Shown here in pieces: positions 16,801-25,470 of a DNA stretch of 64,000 nt. Each line of letters opens with the position of its first letter. Position 1 is the first letter of the stretch. This stretch comes from Algoriphagus sp. Its GTDB lineage: Bacteria > Bacteroidota > Bacteroidia > Cytophagales > Cyclobacteriaceae. The position numbers and the translations under genes are program-made. Where the stretch lies: NCBI GenBank assembly GCA_030729785.1, contig JANQWS010000090.1:1-64000 (forward strand). Reading direction: 5' to 3'. Under the pieces are notes generated by a model, which saw only the letters and a list, made by a program, of their open reading frames with translations, made no database searches and was not told the origin of the DNA.

Positions 16801-16878
16801 TAATTAAATTGAGTAGTTTTTCCTCCTAGAGGAAACTCAACTTTAAAAATTTGCACTTTATCCAAGAAAAGAAAATGC

Positions 16879-16886
16879 TATTTTTG
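16879..16886 (+). promoter_or_regulatory. Candidate -7 box for yebC
   Basis: TATTTTTG matches TAnnTTTG exactly, 21 bases before the ATG at 16908. A TTTG at 16850-16853 lies upstream, but the spacing of 25 is longer than usual. Confidence 0.4.
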
Positions 16887-16907
16887 TCATCTATAAACAG
16901 CAACTCC

Positions 16908-17615
16908 ATGGGAAGAGCATTTGAATTCCGAAAAGAAAGAAAGTTCAAGCGTTGGGACAAAATGTCCAAGGTTTTTACACGATTAGGGAAAGAAATCGTG
17001 ATGGCCGTAAAGGCCGGAGGTCCCGATCCTTCCAGTAATGCCAAGCTTCGAACGGTGATTCAAAATGCCAAAGGTGCTCAAATGCCGAAGGATCGAATTG
17101 AAGGTGCCATCAAACGTGCTTCCAATAAGGATGAAAAAGATTACGAAGAAGTAGTTTACGAGGGATATGGTCCCTTTGGCGTTCCTTTCATTGTAGAAAC
17201 CTCCACTGACAATACCAACCGCACTGTGGCTAATGTACGCTCCTATTTTTCGAAAGCTGGTGGTTCGTTAGGCACTTCAGGATCGGTAAGCTTTATGTTT
17301 GAGCGAAAAGCAGTATTCCGCTTTGCCAAAGCATCGTTCGACCTGGAAGAACTCGAATTGGAATTGATTGATTTTGGACTTACCGAAATTGCTGAAAACG
17401 AGGGTGAAATTTTTGCTTACACTGAATTCGAAGATTTTGGATTGATGCAGAAGGCGTTGGAAGACCGCAATATCGAGGTTATTTCAGCAGATTTCCAGCG
17501 CTTCCCTACCACCCTTACGGAATTGACTGAAGAGCAGGAAGAACTCATCAATAAGCTTATTGATCGCTTGGAAGAGGATGACGATGTCAACCAGGTATTT
17601 ACCAACATGGCTTAA
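16908..17615 (+). CDS. yebC: YebC/PmpR family protein
   Basis: A 235-residue protein of the YebC/TACO1 family, described as a DNA-binding regulator and, more recently, as a translation factor for difficult peptide stretches. The opening 'MGRAFEFRKERKFKRWDKMS', the 'VMAVKAGGPDPSSNAKLR' segment and 'YEGYGPFGVPFIVETSTDN' are diagnostic. The frame is open to 16851, but the family start is the ATG at 16908. The C-terminus ends 'EEDDDVNQVFTNM' as usual. yjjX follows with no gap. Confidence 0.93.
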   Translation: MGRAFEFRKERKFKRWDKMSKVFTRLGKEIVMAVKAGGPDPSSNAKLRTVIQNAKGAQMPKDRIEGAIKRASNKDEKDYEEVVYEGYGPFGVPFIVETSTDNTNRTVANVRSYFSKAGGSLGTSGSVSFMFERKAVFRFAKASFDLEELELELIDFGLTEIAENEGEIFAYTEFEDFGLMQKALEDRNIEVISADFQRFPTTLTELTEEQEELINKLIDRLEEDDDVNQVFTNMA

Positions 17616-18185
17616 GTGTTGACCAAAAAGGCAGACCCCCAGGGCACTTCCACGCGAGTCGTCGTAGGCAGCAAAAACCCAGTGAAGGTTGGCTGTACCC
17701 GAGAGGCATTTTTACAAGCCTTTGGAGGGGAATGGAGAGTAGAAGGGGTAGACGCTCATTCTGACATTCCTGCCCAACCACGCTCAGAGTCAGAAACACT
17801 TCTAGGTGCCAGAAATCGAGCTACCCATGCTAAAAACTTGTTGCCAGAAGCAGACTTCTGGGTAGGCATAGAAGGAGGGGTAGCCGAGGACCCGGTAGGG
17901 ATGTATGCTTTTGCCTGGATCTATGTAATGCATCATTCAGGAAAATGTAGCCAATCCAAGACCGGAACTTTTTATTTACCTCCTCCCGTTGTGGCGCTGA
18001 TTCGCGATGGAATGGAATTGGGACATGCAGATGACCTCATCTTTCAAGCCAAAAACTCCAAGCAAAAAGGCGGTTCAGTGGGTCTACTTACCCAAGGGCT
18101 GGTTACTAGAGAAGCCTATTACCAACAAGCGATGGTATTGGCATTGATCCCTTTTCTAAATGAAACCTTGTATCCCAATAAATAA
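17616..18185 (+). CDS. yjjX: Inosine/xanthosine triphosphatase (YjjX/DUF84)
   Basis: Hydrolyses damaged purine triphosphates (ITP/XTP) to keep them out of nucleic acids. The 189 residues show 'VVVGSKNPVKVGCTREAF', 'PRSESETLLGARNRA' and 'FWVGIEGGV', the phosphate- and metal-binding signatures of the family. Translation probably starts at the GTG directly after the yebC stop, which implies coupling. A few residues before 'STRVVVG' are not conserved. Confidence 0.88.
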   Translation: MLTKKADPQGTSTRVVVGSKNPVKVGCTREAFLQAFGGEWRVEGVDAHSDIPAQPRSESETLLGARNRATHAKNLLPEADFWVGIEGGVAEDPVGMYAFAWIYVMHHSGKCSQSKTGTFYLPPPVVALIRDGMELGHADDLIFQAKNSKQKGGSVGLLTQGLVTREAYYQQAMVLALIPFLNETLYPNK

Positions 18186-18240
18186 ATCTTGACCGAACCA
18201 ACACAAGATCTGGATTCGTAAAGATTGGGTATTTCTGAAC

Positions 18241-19227
18241 TTATTTTTTAAGGTTAGCTAAAAATTGCTTCAAAGCAATTTGCCAATTCGGATGAGCATC
18301 CCAGGTAGGGCCTAGATAAAGCTCTTCACGAACCAAAAATCGGATGTAGTATTTAACTACTGTTCTGCTTCCCTCCTCACCTGTCAGTGGTTCAAGCCCC
18401 ATACTTTTCATCAGGTCAGCTTGCTTACCTTCTACTTTGACGAGTAAAAATTGAATTCGATCTGCAAGCAGCTGTTGGTTGGTCTTTGTTTCCACTAGCC
18501 AAGCAATTTCATGGGGATACTTGCTTGAAAAAATTTCCTCAAGTCCTATTTTTTGGGCGCTTTGCTCGGCTAGGAGAGTTTCAGGAGATTTCCCATACGT
18601 CTCATATCGGTAGGAATTGATCGGACCATTGATGGCAGATGTTCCTTCAAGCGGAATGCCCAACCGAAAAACTTCTAAGTTTAAGGGGTTTCGAGAAATA
18701 AACTTTTGACTTCCTGGGTTAGCTCCTTGAACGAGCAGAACAGGAAATTCTGCTACCTCTGAAACTAATAAATTTTGAGTAGCGGTCATGGCCCCATAAG
18801 TGGCAAATTGCTGGCCTACAGATTTCCAATCAATCCCTGATACCCCAAGAAGGTTTTCTTCAGCAATGAGTTTTGCGTCCTCTGAAAATTTTCCGACATG
18901 GATACTAGTTTGTGCTTTTTGACGGGTGATTAGAATTACGTTTTGTACCTGACGCTGCAAAAAAGCTTTGGCAAAAACTCCCTGTTGCTCGGCAGACAAG
19001 GCCACTTGCTCCAGCTCGTAGTAGGCTATTGGATCCCCACCGGCTCCTACCAAATACGGGTGGATACTATCTGAAAGTGACTGCCAAGTCATCGAGGGGA
19101 TAGCACTAGGATCATTAGAAACTAGTACCACAGCCTTTCCTTGGAAAAAAGTAGCAGGTAGCGTTCCCTGGGCTTTCGCGAAGAGTGGTAAGGCAACAAA
19201 CAAAAGAAGACTACAGATATATTTCAT
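18241..19227 (-). CDS. Unknown secreted protein
   Basis: I do not recognise this 328-residue protein. It has a signal peptide ('MKYICSLLLFVALPLFAKAQ') with a likely cleavage after AKAQ and no lipobox, so it is probably periplasmic. The mature part is mixed alpha/beta, with 'GKAVVLVSNDPSAIPSM' and 'VQNVILITRQKAQTSIHVG' suggesting alternating strands, and a helical C-terminus. It contains no cysteine after the signal. It diverges from the M28 peptidase gene across a 69-base gap, so the two may share regulation. It converges on yjjX at 18185 without an obvious terminator. Confidence 0.75.
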   Translation of the reverse strand: MKYICSLLLFVALPLFAKAQGTLPATFFQGKAVVLVSNDPSAIPSMTWQSLSDSIHPYLVGAGGDPIAYYELEQVALSAEQQGVFAKAFLQRQVQNVILITRQKAQTSIHVGKFSEDAKLIAEENLLGVSGIDWKSVGQQFATYGAMTATQNLLVSEVAEFPVLLVQGANPGSQKFISRNPLNLEVFRLGIPLEGTSAINGPINSYRYETYGKSPETLLAEQSAQKIGLEEIFSSKYPHEIAWLVETKTNQQLLADRIQFLLVKVEGKQADLMKSMGLEPLTGEEGSRTVVKYYIRFLVREELYLGPTWDAHPNWQIALKQFLANLKK

Positions 19228-19296
19228 AAAATAATGGAGGTATTGATCTGAAGCACTGTATTTTTACGGCAGCATTACACCTTTTTATTGATTCCG

Positions 19297-20232
19297 ATGC
19301 ATTCCCTACAACGCAAATTAGGCACAATAATTTTAGTTCTTGCCGCTTATGTTGGCTCATTTGCCCAAGAAATTGATGGAAACAAACTCCTTCGCCATTT
19401 GGAATACTTGTCTTCTGATACTCTTGAGGGGAGAAAACCCTTGAGTAAAGGTAGCACTATGGCTCAAAATTACCTTCTAATGGAGCTCAGCTCCTTGCCC
19501 CTAGTAGCCCCGCTCTATCCTGATTTTATTCAACCCTTTTCCTTTGAAGATCGCAGATCCAAAAAAATGGTGGTCGATGCACGCAATATTGTGGCCTTTA
19601 TTCCAGGGTCTACCTCAAAAAAAGTTATTGTGGTCACCGCACATTACGATCATGTAGGGATTGGTAGGCCTGATACATCAGGAGATTCTATTTACAATGG
19701 TGCGGATGACAATGCTTCAGGAACTGCCGCCTTGTTGGAACTGGCAGCCTATTTTTCAAAAAATCGACCTGAACATGGGATGCTATTTGCCGCCTTGGAT
19801 GCAGAAGAAATGGGTCTTCAAGGGGCAAAAGCCTTGGTCAATGATTTTCCATATCCCCTGGAACAAATCGTGTTGAATGTAAATATGGATATGCTCTCAA
19901 GGAGTGAGGCCAAGGAAGTCTTTGTATCTGGCACCCATTATTATCCTGAGTTTAAGTCCATCCTTGAAAAAATTCCACAAGGAACAGGTTCAACTCTTCG
20001 CTTTGGCCACGACATTCCAGGCACAGGGGCAGAAGACTGGACCAGATCTTCAGATCATGGGGCCTTTTTTGAGAAAAAAGTTCCGCATTTGTATTTTGGA
20101 GTGGAAGACCATGTGGACTACCACCAACCGAGTGATTCCTTTGAAAAAATACATCCTGAATTTTACAAATCCACCGTGGAGTTAATCTTGAAATCTTTGC
20201 TTGCATTGGATCATCAACTCCTCAAAAAATAG
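19297..20232 (+). CDS. M28-family metallopeptidase, exported
   Basis: A zinc aminopeptidase-type enzyme of 311 residues with a signal peptide ending near 'YVGSFAQ'. The zinc and catalytic residues are visible: His in 'TAHYDHVG', bridging Asp in 'YNGADDNASG', catalytic Glu-Glu in 'ALDAEEMGLQGA', Asp in 'NVNMDML', and His in 'VDYHQPSD'. It is a single-domain enzyme without a PA domain. The frame extends to a TTG at 19288; the ATG at 19297 gives a better signal peptide. Its natural substrate is unknown. Confidence 0.92.
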   Translation: MHSLQRKLGTIILVLAAYVGSFAQEIDGNKLLRHLEYLSSDTLEGRKPLSKGSTMAQNYLLMELSSLPLVAPLYPDFIQPFSFEDRRSKKMVVDARNIVAFIPGSTSKKVIVVTAHYDHVGIGRPDTSGDSIYNGADDNASGTAALLELAAYFSKNRPEHGMLFAALDAEEMGLQGAKALVNDFPYPLEQIVLNVNMDMLSRSEAKEVFVSGTHYYPEFKSILEKIPQGTGSTLRFGHDIPGTGAEDWTRSSDHGAFFEKKVPHLYFGVEDHVDYHQPSDSFEKIHPEFYKSTVELILKSLLALDHQLLKK

Positions 20233-20277
20233 TAAACTTACAAACTCAACTTCGTTGGGCTATTACTCTTTACGCTC

Positions 20278-22056
20278 TTGGCAAAAAATGACTTTATCAC
20301 CCGCCTCCTCATATTTAGATTGAGGCACATGAGTAATCAGACTTTTATCCTGATTCTCAGCGGATGCATTGGTATATTTTCAGGAATTGCTGCCGTCCTT
20401 CTGAAAACAGGGGTACATACGATTCAAAATTTTTTAACAGAAGATTTTTATCCTTCGTATGCCAATTTTATGTACATCCTTTATCCTTTAATTGGAATCA
20501 CAACTGCCTTTTTGCTTGGAAAATACGTATTGAAGGACTTCGGGGGCCATGGAATTCCAGATGTATTGTTTTCCATTTCCAAAAAATCAAGCCTCCTTCC
20601 TCGGGTAAAAATCTTCAGTCGAGTGCTTACTTCCTCCTTCACGGTAGGTTTTGGCGGCTCTGTAGGGCTAGAGGCTCCCATGGTCATGACAGGATCAGCA
20701 ATTGGTTCGAACGTGGGAGCGTTGATGCATTTAAATGCTAAAAAAAGAACCTTACTTATTGGTTGTGGAGCTGCAGGAGCCATTTCTGCAATTTTTGGAG
20801 CCCCTATTGGGGCAGTAATATTTGCTATTGAAGTTATATTGATGGAAATAAGTACCGCAAGCTTTATTCCTTTGCTTATCGCCTCTGTGACTGGTTCACT
20901 TACTTCCATGCTGCTAATTGGGGAAGATTCATTATTCAACTTCAATTTAAAGGATAGTTTTCAGGCAACCCATATGCCCTATTACTTGCTTTTAGGTATT
21001 ATTTCAGGGCTGGTATCACTTTACTTCAGCAAAATGGTGGTGGCAACAGAGCGACTGATGGGAGCTCTAGGAAGTCATTGGATGCGGATTACCTATGGTG
21101 GCGCTTTTTTAGGATTCATGGTCTTTTTGTTTCCTCCGATCTATGGGGAGGGATACCAAACATTGAATGTATTAATTGATGGAAATGCCACTGAAGTTCT
21201 AGAGAAAAGTCTCTTTTTCTCTAGTTTAGGAGAAACTAAAACCCTCCTATTATTCCTAATCGGGATTATTTTATTAAAACCAATTGCTTCAGCAATCACT
21301 ATTGGAGCTGGAGGGAGTGGGGGAATTTTTGCTCCTTCCCTTTTTGTAGGAGGTATTACCGGCTTTGTTTTTGCTTATTCCAATAATCTACTAGGAATTC
21401 ACTTAGACCTACCGATCGCTCATTTTGTATTGGTGGCAATGTGTGGGGTAATGGCAGGGGTTCAGCATTCACCACTATCTGCAATCTTCTTAATTGCAGA
21501 AATCACTGGGGGTTATGAACTATTTGTTCCACTCATGTTTGTCTCAGCCATCTCTTTCATCACAAAAACCTACTTTCAGAAACACAGCGTCTACACTTTG
21601 CAACTTAAAGCCCAAGGCAAATACCTACCAGAAACCAAAGATGAAGAGTTGTTGGATAACATTTCGATCACGCAAGTCATAGAAAAGGATTTATTACCAA
21701 TCCATCCAGATGCCCAGCTTACCGATTTAATTGAACTAGTCAAATTGTCTAAGCGGAATATTTTCCCTGTGGTAGATTCTGCTCAAGTATTGCAAGGAAT
21801 TGTGACTTTGGATGACATTCGTCACATCATGTTTGATGCAGAAAAGCAGAAAATTGTTCGGGTAAAGCAACTCATGCATAGTCCTCCAGAAATCCTATTT
21901 TCTTCAGAAAATATGCAATCTGCAATGGAAAAGTTTGAGCGATCTGGAGCCTGGAATCTTCCCGTAGTGGACAATAATCAGTATTTAGGTTTTGTGTCAA
22001 AAGCCAAAATCTTTAATGCTTATCGAAAAAAATTACAGCGGCAAAAAGAAGATTAA
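20278..22056 (+). CDS. ClC-family chloride channel/transporter with CBS domains
   Basis: A 592-residue membrane protein with about ten membrane helices and two C-terminal CBS domains (about residues 455-585). The anion selectivity motifs are 'FGGHGIPDV', 'GFGGSVGLEAP' (with the gating glutamate) and 'GGSGGIFAPSLF'. At the site of the inner proton glutamate of E. coli ClC (E203) the protein has valine ('FAIEVILME'), so it may be a channel or an uncoupled transporter. The start is a TTG at 20278; the first ATG, 17 codons later, would cut into the conserved N-terminal helix. It follows the peptidase by 45 bases. Confidence 0.93.
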   Translation: MAKNDFITRLLIFRLRHMSNQTFILILSGCIGIFSGIAAVLLKTGVHTIQNFLTEDFYPSYANFMYILYPLIGITTAFLLGKYVLKDFGGHGIPDVLFSISKKSSLLPRVKIFSRVLTSSFTVGFGGSVGLEAPMVMTGSAIGSNVGALMHLNAKKRTLLIGCGAAGAISAIFGAPIGAVIFAIEVILMEISTASFIPLLIASVTGSLTSMLLIGEDSLFNFNLKDSFQATHMPYYLLLGIISGLVSLYFSKMVVATERLMGALGSHWMRITYGGAFLGFMVFLFPPIYGEGYQTLNVLIDGNATEVLEKSLFFSSLGETKTLLLFLIGIILLKPIASAITIGAGGSGGIFAPSLFVGGITGFVFAYSNNLLGIHLDLPIAHFVLVAMCGVMAGVQHSPLSAIFLIAEITGGYELFVPLMFVSAISFITKTYFQKHSVYTLQLKAQGKYLPETKDEELLDNISITQVIEKDLLPIHPDAQLTDLIELVKLSKRNIFPVVDSAQVLQGIVTLDDIRHIMFDAEKQKIVRVKQLMHSPPEILFSSENMQSAMEKFERSGAWNLPVVDNNQYLGFVSKAKIFNAYRKKLQRQKED

Positions 22057-22089
22057 GCACCCATTTAAAATAAAATTTTGTGTTTGAAA

Positions 22090-22247
22090 TTATCCACTTT
22101 TACTAGTGCATTTGAAATTGATAATCATACAGTTAGCAAATATTATCCACAAAATCAGCTAAAAATTAATGTCTTAACTAATTGATTTACAATTTTTTAT
22201 ATATTAATTAATTATGAGTGTGGATAAATAATTGAAATTGTGGATAA
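22090..22247. other. Cluster of four DnaA boxes (candidate oriC or DnaA-binding site)
   Basis: Three perfect consensus boxes are present: TTATCCACA at 22143-22151 and its complement TGTGGATAA at 22219-22227 and 22239-22247. A fourth, TTATCCACT at 22090-22098, has one mismatch. The two left boxes face right and the two right boxes face left. Between them lies about 65 bases of almost pure AT sequence suited to unwinding. Against an origin, the surrounding genes run towards the site, and neither dnaA nor other typical origin neighbours are close. A DnaA-regulated or titration site is the alternative. Confidence 0.45.
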
Positions 22248-22493
22248 ATTTTTCTTGCATTTTTTAACCCTCTTTAATTTCTCATTTAAGGGCATTTTGT
22301 ATGAAATTTATCGAAAGAAAATTAGAAAAAGAGATCCCGTTGTAGATACGATTTCAAATAAAAAAATAAAATAAAATTTGGAAAATGACTTGAAGATTTT
22401 GTGAACACAGAGCAAAAAAAATTAGGAAAATATCCCATCTTGGGCCTGAACTAGGTTTAGTGATAATTTACCCTTTAATATTTTAATTTTTTT

Positions 22494-22578
22494 ATTGTCT
22501 ACTTTTTCAACAGTAACGGGGTGAGGAATAAAATAAGGTTTGTAGTTCAATCCCATGAACTGTGGTCTGTAGGCAGTC
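22494..22578 (-). repeat. Dispersed intergenic repeat, copy C (inverted)
   Basis: Read on the minus strand it gives a CACAG head, 'attgaactacaaaccttat', 'tttattcc' and 'gttgaaaaagtag', the same order as copies A and D. Confidence 0.5.
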
Positions 22579-22651
22579 CTCTATCAACGATTTAACTCCA
22601 ACAATTCAACTAGATTTTACGCACTGGTACGATTGGGGATAATCCTATCAT

Positions 22652-23347
22652 TTATTTTCCAAAGCCCGTGGAAGGAAGGTTACTCATCTGCCTTATGATC
22701 CAAGTTTTCCGGCCCTGAATGTAGGAAGTAGGTCTAGCTGGATTCCAGCGCCTTGGATTGGGCAATACCGCAGCAATCAAGGCTGCCTGCCCCTTAGCAA
22801 GTGTGGAAGCATCCCTATCAAAATAAGTTTGGGAAGCTGCCTGAATTCCATAAATCCCATTTCCCATTTCAATGACATTAAGATACACCTCCATGATCCG
22901 TTCCTTGGACCAAATCAATTCAACCAGCACGGTAAAGTAGGCCTCTAGCCCCTTTCGAACATAGCTCCTAGATGGCCACAAAAACACATTCTTCACGGTC
23001 TGCTGGGTAATTGTACTTGCTCCTTTGATGCGTTTCCCTTTTTTATTGTTTTCCCAAGCTTTTTTCATCGCTTCCATATCAAATCCATGATGATCCATGA
23101 ATTTTTGATCCTCAGCAGCATAGACGGCCTGTGGCGCATGTTTGGACATCTCTGAAATAGAAACCCAGTCCTTTACCAAACGTAATTCTTTGTCAGGATC
23201 GAATCCCTGCTCTACCAACCGAATCACCATCAAGGGGGTAATCGGCACAGGCAAGAACCGGTACAGGATAACCAGCCCAATTGAAAGTCCAAAAAACCAC
23301 AATGTGGACTTCCAAATAAATTTTCCAATCCAGCGAATACCTTTCAT
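22652..23347 (-). CDS. mtgA: Monofunctional biosynthetic peptidoglycan transglycosylase
   Basis: Polymerises lipid II into glycan strands at the inner membrane. The 231-residue protein has one N-terminal membrane segment ('LWFFGLSIGLVILYRFLP') and a GT51 domain. Catalytic glutamates lie in 'AAEDQKFMDHHGFD' and in the 'SKERIMEVYLNVIEMG' motif, with 'GASTITQQTVKNVFL' between them. There is no transpeptidase domain. It starts 9 bases after the stop of the methyltransferase gene and is probably co-transcribed with it. Confidence 0.95.
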   Translation of the reverse strand: MKGIRWIGKFIWKSTLWFFGLSIGLVILYRFLPVPITPLMVIRLVEQGFDPDKELRLVKDWVSISEMSKHAPQAVYAAEDQKFMDHHGFDMEAMKKAWENNKKGKRIKGASTITQQTVKNVFLWPSRSYVRKGLEAYFTVLVELIWSKERIMEVYLNVIEMGNGIYGIQAASQTYFDRDASTLAKGQAALIAAVLPNPRRWNPARPTSYIQGRKTWIIRQMSNLPSTGFGK

Positions 23348-23356
23348 GAACGAGAA

Positions 23357-24151
23357 TTAAAGGGTAACTATTGCTTGTACAAATTGGTAGAAAAAAATGG
23401 CATTTTCATCATTGCCTAACTTCTCCAGATCAACTATCATTTTTTCTACTGCAAAAGGAGTACAGGCTTCCGCAGCAACTAAGGCAGGCGCCGCACTTTT
23501 TAGTAGCCCCTTCCAATAAGCTGCCACAATTTTTCTTTGTTCCCCACTTCTTGCATCAAGATAAAAGCCATCAAAGCGAGTGGTACAGGAGGGAAACCCC
23601 GCCATAGAAAACAAATTACCCAATTCAATACCCACATCAGGATTGCCTCCAATCTTCCGCTGAAAAGCACTCATAACTTCTACATATTCTTGAAGATGAG
23701 CGTATCCTGGAGTCGTATACAAACTGGAATTAAATACTTCTGTCGCATAAACCCGAGCGCCTGGTTGTAGATGCTCCTTGAGCCTGATCAAAAGTTGAAG
23801 TGGAGAGGAAACATGCTCTAAAGTCCAGCAAACAAATGCTGCATCAAATCGCTCTTCTAAGTGAAGTGCACAGCCATCCTGTTCTACAAATCGAACTCTA
23901 TTTTCAAAGCCCGCCAAATTGATCCGGGCTTTGGCTAATTGTACCGCTGAAGAATCCACACAAGTGATCTTGAGCTTGGGAAATTTTTCTAAGAGAATAC
24001 GAGTTTGTGCTCCTACACCACTTCCTACTTCAAGAAGTTCGTTGCAATCACTGAAATCCACTTCCTTATAAACCATCGGAGCCAAAATAGCTGCCTGCTC
24101 CGTCAATCGAAGCTGTTCTTCCGAATCAAAACCATGTACATAGTTGGTCAT
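23357..24151 (-). CDS. SAM-dependent methyltransferase
   Basis: A class I methyltransferase of 264 residues. Motif I is 'LLEVGSGVGAQTRILLE' near residue 40; motif II ('ITCVDSS') and the post-motif acidic region ('RFVEQDGCAL') follow, and 'FVCWTLEHVSSPLQLL' is the motif IV region. It has no membrane segment. The substrate is not evident; the wide C-terminal half resembles small-molecule enzymes. It is the first gene of a short unit with mtgA. Confidence 0.85.
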   Translation of the reverse strand: MTNYVHGFDSEEQLRLTEQAAILAPMVYKEVDFSDCNELLEVGSGVGAQTRILLEKFPKLKITCVDSSAVQLAKARINLAGFENRVRFVEQDGCALHLEERFDAAFVCWTLEHVSSPLQLLIRLKEHLQPGARVYATEVFNSSLYTTPGYAHLQEYVEVMSAFQRKIGGNPDVGIELGNLFSMAGFPSCTTRFDGFYLDARSGEQRKIVAAYWKGLLKSAAPALVAAEACTPFAVEKMIVDLEKLGNDENAIFFYQFVQAIVTL

Positions 24152-24276
24152 ACTTACTAAATAAAGTAGGTCTAGGATCTTGAAAGGACGAAGATGAAAC
24201 TTTTTTGAGGATACAAAAATTCAGGTCCTTACTTTTTCCTATTTTCGAATTTATTACTATTTCAAACCACCCCCCT

Positions 24277-24744
24277 ATGAACCCTATCTCTATTAGCAAC
24301 TTTGAAGAATTTGAAGCCTATTTGGGCAAAGAACTTGGTGCATCTGACTATTTTCAAATCACTCAAACACAAATCAATTGTTTTGCAGAGGCTACCTTAG
24401 ATCACCAATGGATCCATACCGACCCAATCCGAGCAAAGGCTGAAGGAGGATTTGGCAACACCATCGCACATGGCTACCTCACACTCAGCATTGTCCCCTT
24501 CCTTTGGGAACAAATCGTACAGGTCAACAACCTCAAAATGATGATCAATTACGGAATCGAAAATCTTCGATTTGCTCAAGCCGTCACCGTGGATAGCGAG
24601 GTCCGCTTGGTGGCTTTTCTAAAAAATATAACAAACCTCCGAGGAACCATTAAAGCGGAAGTGGAAGTCAAATTAGAAATTAAAGATCAAAAAAAACCTG
24701 CTTTTGCAGGTCTACTCATCTTTTTGTACCACTTTAAGGAGTAA
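24277..24744 (+). CDS. MaoC-family (R)-specific enoyl-CoA hydratase-like protein
   Basis: A 155-residue hotdog-fold protein. The catalytic Asp/His pair is seen in 'ATLDHQWIHTDP' followed by 'GNTIAHGYLTLS', as in NodN/MaoC hydratases. It probably hydrates a trans-2-enoyl-CoA. The frame extends to 24205, but the ATG at 24277 fits family starts. Its stop codon directly abuts the stop codon of the convergent tcdA, leaving no room for a terminator. Confidence 0.87.
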   Translation: MNPISISNFEEFEAYLGKELGASDYFQITQTQINCFAEATLDHQWIHTDPIRAKAEGGFGNTIAHGYLTLSIVPFLWEQIVQVNNLKMMINYGIENLRFAQAVTVDSEVRLVAFLKNITNLRGTIKAEVEVKLEIKDQKKPAFAGLLIFLYHFKE

Positions 24745-25470
24745 TTAAGTAGCAAGCAGGTCATTGATAACTGTGGCAGCACAAGCACAGCCAAAGGCGG
24801 CTGGGAGAAATGACATGGTGCCATAGGCGGATTTCTTGAAATTTTTACCATCTGTAAGCATAAGGCTATCCTTAATTACTACCTCCGTAGAAAACACCGC
24901 CTTGAAGCCCCCGGAAATATCCCTTCTTTTCAATCGCTTCCGCAACATCTTGGCTAGCTTGCATTGGTGCGTATCTGCAAAATCAACTACTTTGATTTGT
25001 GTTGGATCTACTTTTCCACCCGCACCCATGGAACTGACCAAAGGAAACCCACGCTTTTTTGCACCTTCGATAAGGTGCATCTTGGGTGTAAAGCTATCGA
25101 TGCAATCCACTACATAGTCGTATTGGTAAGCCTCCAATAAGGCCGTCATCTCCGATGGATCTAAAAATTTCTTAAGTGCCACCAACCTCATCGCTGGGTT
25201 AATGGCTAATAACCGCTCTTCCATCCAACTCGCTTTAGCCTGCCCTACATTGAGCTGAGTTGCAGGTAGCTGACGATTCACATTGGAAATATCCACCGTA
25301 TCCCCATCAATGATCGTCATTGCTCCCACACCAGAGCGAGCGATAAACTCGGCTGCAAAGGACCCTACACCCCCTAGTCCCACGACTAAGACGTGCTTTT
25401 TTGCCAATTTTTCTAACCCTTCACGACCTACAATCAATTCGGTACGACTCAGCCATGCAAATTCATTCAT
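24745..25470 (-). CDS. tcdA: tRNA threonylcarbamoyladenosine dehydratase
   Basis: E1-like enzyme that cyclises t6A37 of tRNA to ct6A with ATP. The 241 residues contain the adenylate-binding 'VLVVGLGGVGSFAAEFIA', 'IIDGDTVDISNVNRQL' and 'CIDSFTPKMHLIEGAKKRG'. The lysine/arginine stretch 'RKRLKRRDISGGFKAVFS' fits the tRNA-facing side of TcdA/CsdL. The ATG at 25470 overlaps the tatD stop as ATGA, so this start is preferred over 25500. No cysteine desulfurase partner is nearby. Confidence 0.92.
   Translation of the reverse strand: MNEFAWLSRTELIVGREGLEKLAKKHVLVVGLGGVGSFAAEFIARSGVGAMTIIDGDTVDISNVNRQLPATQLNVGQAKASWMEERLLAINPAMRLVALKKFLDPSEMTALLEAYQYDYVVDCIDSFTPKMHLIEGAKKRGFPLVSSMGAGGKVDPTQIKVVDFADTHQCKLAKMLRKRLKRRDISGGFKAVFSTEVVIKDSLMLTDGKNFKKSAYGTMSFLPAAFGCACAATVINDLLAT

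Larger units (their letters stand above)
16594..16907. other. Divergent gap upstream of yebC with hairpins
   Basis: This 314-base gap separates the Spy-like gene and yebC. It contains a 7-bp stem at 16744-16759 (gctcatt / aatgagc), a second 7-bp stem at 16819-16835 (tttcctc / gaggaaa) and a copy of the dispersed repeat. The sequence 'taaattgag' occurs twice (near 16,666 and 16,805). I see no coding frame. The hairpins lie upstream of the candidate yebC promoter box, so they would be DNA-level rather than leader signals if that box is right. Confidence 0.45.
22057..22651. other. Gene-free AT-rich interval between convergent ClC and mtgA genes
   Basis: This is the longest gap in the window, 595 bases. 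The left half holds four DnaA-box sequences; the middle (22,355-22,380) is almost only A and T; the right end carries an inverted copy of the dispersed repeat. The only small frame, 14 codons from 22,301, has no support. No terminator hairpin is evident for the ClC gene. Confidence 0.7.

Noticed and set aside
20481-20945. 154-codon minus-strand frame inside the ClC gene
   Set aside because: It is antisense to conserved ClC motifs and proline/alanine-rich as expected from a shadow.
22301-22345. 14-codon frame beginning MKFIERKLEK
   Set aside because: Too short to support and without a promoter or conservation evidence.
22057-22651. CRISPR array or tRNA in the longest gap
   Set aside because: No regularly spaced direct repeats and no cloverleaf or CCA end were seen; the repeated motifs are DnaA boxes.
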